DNA of 8,817 nt from Kiritimatiellales bacterium (GTDB taxonomy: Bacteria; Verrucomicrobiota; Kiritimatiellia; Kiritimatiellales; Pontiellaceae), in the NCBI GenBank assembly GCA_030630445.1, contig DAOVNC010000124.1, positions 1 to 8,817 of the forward strand, given 5' to 3'. Positions 6,630-8,817 of this stretch are shown here, one piece after another (within the stretch, counting starts at the first letter, position 1; every line of letters begins with the position of its first letter). A program made the translations under genes and the position numbers. The notes under the pieces are model-generated. The model was not told where the DNA came from. It ran no database searches and saw only the letters and a program-made list of their open reading frames with translations.

Positions 6630-6702
6630 AACCACGAAATACACAAAATACACGAAACGACCCTGTAGCATTGATTTCGTGTGATTCGTGTATTTCGTGG
6701 TT
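6630..6702. repeat. Palindrome with 9-base tandem units in each arm (aroB-dprA gap)
   Basis: Two 28-base arms (6630-6657 and 6675-6702) match as inverted copies at 25 of 28 positions around a 17-base loop. Each arm is three 9-mers: ACCACGAAA, TACACAAAA, TACACGAAA on the left and the inverse forms on the right. A further partial copy (AACCACGGAAT, 6616-6626) precedes the left arm and overlaps the aroB stop codon. The element fills most of the gap and ends 8 bases before the dprA ATG. There is no T-tract, so it is not a standard terminator. It looks like a dispersed intergenic repeat. Confidence 0.85.
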
Positions 6703-6710
6703 TGTAAAAA

Positions 6711-7838
6711 ATGCAGCAGCGAGAAGCATATATTGTCTTGAATATGATCGAGGGGCTTGGGCCGGTAAGCGTCCGGCGGTTGATCGATGTACTCGGTTCG
6801 CCGAAGGCGATTCTCGAAGCCGACCGCGAGGCATTGATGGAGGCGCGCGGCGTTGGCGAAAAGCTGGCGCTCAAGATCGTCGTCCAGCGCGACGGCATCG
6901 ATTTTGAAGAGGAGGCCGAAAAGGCCGCCGAAATCGGGGCGCGCATCATCACCCCCGAGGACGACGAATATCCGGCGGCATTGAAGACGATCCACGACCC
7001 GCCGCTGGCGTTGTATGTTCTTGGGCGGATACTTCCGAAGGATAGCAAGGCGATCGGCATTGTGGGGTCGCGTTCAACCTCGCATTATGGCCTAACCGCC
7101 GCCGACCGACTGGCCTATCAATTGGGGCAGACCGGTTTCACGGTGGTTAGCGGATTGGCGCGCGGCACGGATACGGCGGCGCACAGCGGAGCGTTGAAAA
7201 GCGGCGGCCGGACCATCGCGGTTTTGGGTGGCGCACTCGACTGCCTCTACCCCCCGGAAAATGCGGAGTTGGCCAAAAAGATTTCCAAGAGCGGCGCGGT
7301 GGTGAGCGAATATTCGATGGGGCGGAAAGCGGATCGCATGACGTTCCCGTACCGCAACCGCATCATTAGCGGAATAAGCATGGGCGTGCTGGTAACCGAG
7401 TCGGCGATCAAAGGCGGGTCGATGCACTCCGCCGAGGCGGCGATGGAACAGGGGCGCACGGTATTTGCCCTGCCGGGGCGGATCGATACGCCCGGTGCGC
7501 GCGGGCCGCATATGCTGATCAAAAACGGCGCAAAGCTGGTGGAGCGCATCGACGATATTTTGGAGGAATATGAATTCCTGATTCCCCCGTCCGAACGGGA
7601 AGCCCCGGAAGCCGCACCCGCCGCGCGGCCGGACGTTCCTCTGTCGGAGGAGGAGTCGAAGATTGTGGAGGCACTATGGCAGGAGCCGCTCGACATCGAT
7701 ACGCTGGGCCGAGGGATGGGGATGAAAAGCCATCAGCTCAGCAGCTTGCTGCTGGGGCTGGAAATGAAACGGGTGATCCGAATGCTGCCCGGCCGCATGG
7801 TTGAACTGGCCGAGGATTTAAAAGCAGGATTTAAATAA
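6711..7838 (+). CDS. dprA: DNA-processing protein DprA (Smf)
   Basis: DprA binds incoming single-stranded DNA during natural transformation, protects it and loads RecA in the cytoplasm. The gene is also widely kept in non-competent bacteria. The 375-residue product has an N-terminal helix-hairpin-helix/SAM-like region (8-60). A Rossmann-fold core (about 78-285) follows with GIVGSR (116-121), SGLARGTDTAAH (147-158), AVLGGALDCLYPPEN, FPYRNRIISG (212-221) and VFALPGRIDTPGARG. After a proline/alanine linker, a C-terminal winged-helix domain (about 308-368) ends the protein. The ATG at 6711 starts the conserved region, but no SD is visible: the preceding bases belong to a palindrome followed by TAAAAA. 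It is co-oriented with topA, a common pairing in bacteria. Confidence 0.96.
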   Translation: MQQREAYIVLNMIEGLGPVSVRRLIDVLGSPKAILEADREALMEARGVGEKLALKIVVQRDGIDFEEEAEKAAEIGARIITPEDDEYPAALKTIHDPPLALYVLGRILPKDSKAIGIVGSRSTSHYGLTAADRLAYQLGQTGFTVVSGLARGTDTAAHSGALKSGGRTIAVLGGALDCLYPPENAELAKKISKSGAVVSEYSMGRKADRMTFPYRNRIISGISMGVLVTESAIKGGSMHSAEAAMEQGRTVFALPGRIDTPGARGPHMLIKNGAKLVERIDDILEEYEFLIPPSEREAPEAAPAARPDVPLSEEESKIVEALWQEPLDIDTLGRGMGMKSHQLSSLLLGLEMKRVIRMLPGRMVELAEDLKAGFK

Positions 7839-7840
7839 TT

Positions 7841-7895
7841 GTACTGTGTATTGCGCTCTTCAAATACGAAGTGCGCAATACGAAATACGCAGTAC
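7841..7895. repeat. Palindrome with 7-base tandem units (dprA-topA gap)
   Basis: GTACTGTGTATT (7841-7852) pairs with 7884-7895 with one G-T type mismatch. Inside this, GTATTGCGC (7848-7856) pairs perfectly with 7873-7881, extended by CTTC/GAAG around a 6-base loop (7862-7867). The right side is five consecutive 7-mers (7863-7897) with consensus ARTRCGM; the left side is the inverse of similar units. One unit (7877-7883) bulges out when the outer stem forms, so two alternative foldings exist. The element starts 2 bases after the dprA stop. It has no T-tract and is probably a dispersed intergenic repeat rather than a terminator. Confidence 0.8.
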
Positions 7896-7912
7896 GCAAT
7901 ATTGGAGAGAAC

Positions 7913-8817
7913 ATGAGCAAGAATCTAGTGATTGTGGAGTCGCCGGCGAAGGCGAAGAAAATTAACAAGTTTCTGGGCAAGGACTATGTGGTGATGGCAT
8001 CGGTCGGCCATGTGCGCGACCTGCCGCCCAAGAAGCTGGGCGTGAAGGTCGATCAGGATTTCGAACCGGAATACGTCGCTACGACGCGCGGCAAGAAGGT
8101 GCTGAAGGAACTCAAGGCCGAAGCCAAGAAGTGCGAAAACGTCTATCTTGCGCCCGACCCGGACCGCGAGGGGGAGGCGATTGCCTGGCACCTGTTCGAG
8201 GCGCTGAAAAAAAATGTGCCGGAGGAAAACTTCTTCCGCGTGACCTATAACGAAATCACCAAGCCCGCGATCCTCGCAGCCTTCGAGAACCCGGAAAAGA
8301 TCGATATGGACCGGGTAAACGCGCAGCAGGCGCGGCGCATCCTCGACCGTCTCGTGGGGTTCCAGGGAAGCCCGGTGGTGCGCAAGCAGATCCGCGGCGC
8401 CAACAGTGTCGGCCGCGTGCAGACGGTTGCATTGCGCCTCGTGTGCGAACGCGAAACCGAAATTGTCAACTTCAAGCCGGAAACCTACTTCACGGTCGGC
8501 GCGGAAGTCCGCAAGCAGGAGGCGCCGTTGGACCCGTTTTCCGTTAAGCTCGCCCGCATCAACGGCGAACCGATCGGCATCAAGGATCGCAGGCTGCTTC
8601 CGGGTGCGGTGAAGACGCAGGAGCAGCTTGAAGGCATTCAGAAGGAACTGGAAAACAGCCCGCTGAAAGTCAGCGACGTGATTACCAAGGAGGTGACCCG
8701 CCGCGCACGTCCGCCGTTCATCACCAGTACCCTGCAGCAATCGGCCTCCGGTGCGCTGGGCTATGCACCCGCCCGCACGATGGGCATCGCGCAGAAGCTC
8801 TACGAAAACGGATTGAT
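7913..8817 (+). CDS. topA: DNA topoisomerase I, N-terminal part (runs off window)
   Basis: This type IA topoisomerase relaxes negative supercoils by passing strands through a transient single-strand break. 301 codons are present. The TOPRIM domain opens with NLVIVESPAKAKKINKFLG (4-22; catalytic E9) and carries the acidic triad in LAPDPDREGEAIAWHL (D82, D84, E86). Further family marks are QQARRILDRLVGF (138-150), NSVGRVQTVALRLV (164-177) and RPPFITSTLQQSA (266-278). The window ends within LYENGLI, immediately before the point where the family has its catalytic tyrosine (TYMRTDS in E. coli), so that residue and the C-terminal zinc-finger region cannot be seen. The ATG at 7913 has GGAGAG at 7904-7909. 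It lies downstream of dprA on the same strand. Confidence 0.97.
   Translation, partial: MSKNLVIVESPAKAKKINKFLGKDYVVMASVGHVRDLPPKKLGVKVDQDFEPEYVATTRGKKVLKELKAEAKKCENVYLAPDPDREGEAIAWHLFEALKKNVPEENFFRVTYNEITKPAILAAFENPEKIDMDRVNAQQARRILDRLVGFQGSPVVRKQIRGANSVGRVQTVALRLVCERETEIVNFKPETYFTVGAEVRKQEAPLDPFSVKLARINGEPIGIKDRRLLPGAVKTQEQLEGIQKELENSPLKVSDVITKEVTRRARPPFITSTLQQSASGALGYAPARTMGIAQKLYENGL

Noticed and set aside
7925..8740. Minus-strand open frame of 271 codons
   Set aside because: It is antisense to topA, whose family motifs are unmistakable. The translation shows only codon-shadow composition (Leu/Arg/His/Phe rich).

Overview
The window looks like chromosomal DNA of a Gram-negative-type bacterium with an outer envelope. 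A member of the PVC group is plausible, particularly Kiritimatiellota/Verrucomicrobiota. That guess rests on secreted HEAT/TPR-like/beta-helix proteins, a 'YEKAY-LETAKGQ' TPR-like module that I associate with that group, abundant intergenic palindromes, and Shine-Dalgarno (SD) sites missing from some genes. No rRNA or marker gene confirms it, so the taxonomy is an inference.

Left part (1-4104, all minus strand): an apparent three-gene operon of envelope proteins. Transcription starts to the right of 4104. An 856-residue secreted protein (HEAT-like modules, a TPR-like segment and a right-handed beta-helix) is followed, through a 4-base GTGA stop/start overlap, by a 352-residue secreted protein. 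That protein carries the same TPR-like segment, a beta-rich middle and two 'LG.P' modules. Four bases further on comes a membrane-anchored protein that runs off the window. None has an assignable biochemical function. The shared module and the tight spacing suggest that they act together at or outside the inner membrane.

Middle (4105-5530): a 54-residue orphan gene (minus, 4284-4448) with its own recognisable promoter, SD and rho-independent terminator. A REP-like cruciform lies between its stop codon and the terminator. About 300 bases with no credible gene follow, then a 213-residue secreted protein with a SmpA/BamE-like segment followed by Sel1-like repeats (minus, 4763-5404).

Right part (5531-8817, plus strand): a conserved housekeeping block, aroB (3-dehydroquinate synthase, shikimate pathway), dprA (DNA-processing protein that loads RecA on incoming single-stranded DNA) and topA (DNA topoisomerase I, cut by the window end just before the catalytic tyrosine). 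The aroB-dprA and dprA-topA gaps each contain a different palindrome. Their arms are built of short tandem units, 9-mers in the first and 7-mers in the second. Both look like dispersed repeat elements.

The most distinctive items are the secreted-protein operon with recent internal duplications, the self-contained 54-residue gene, and the three classes of structured intergenic repeat. I see no CRISPR array, transposase, phage gene, tRNA or rRNA.
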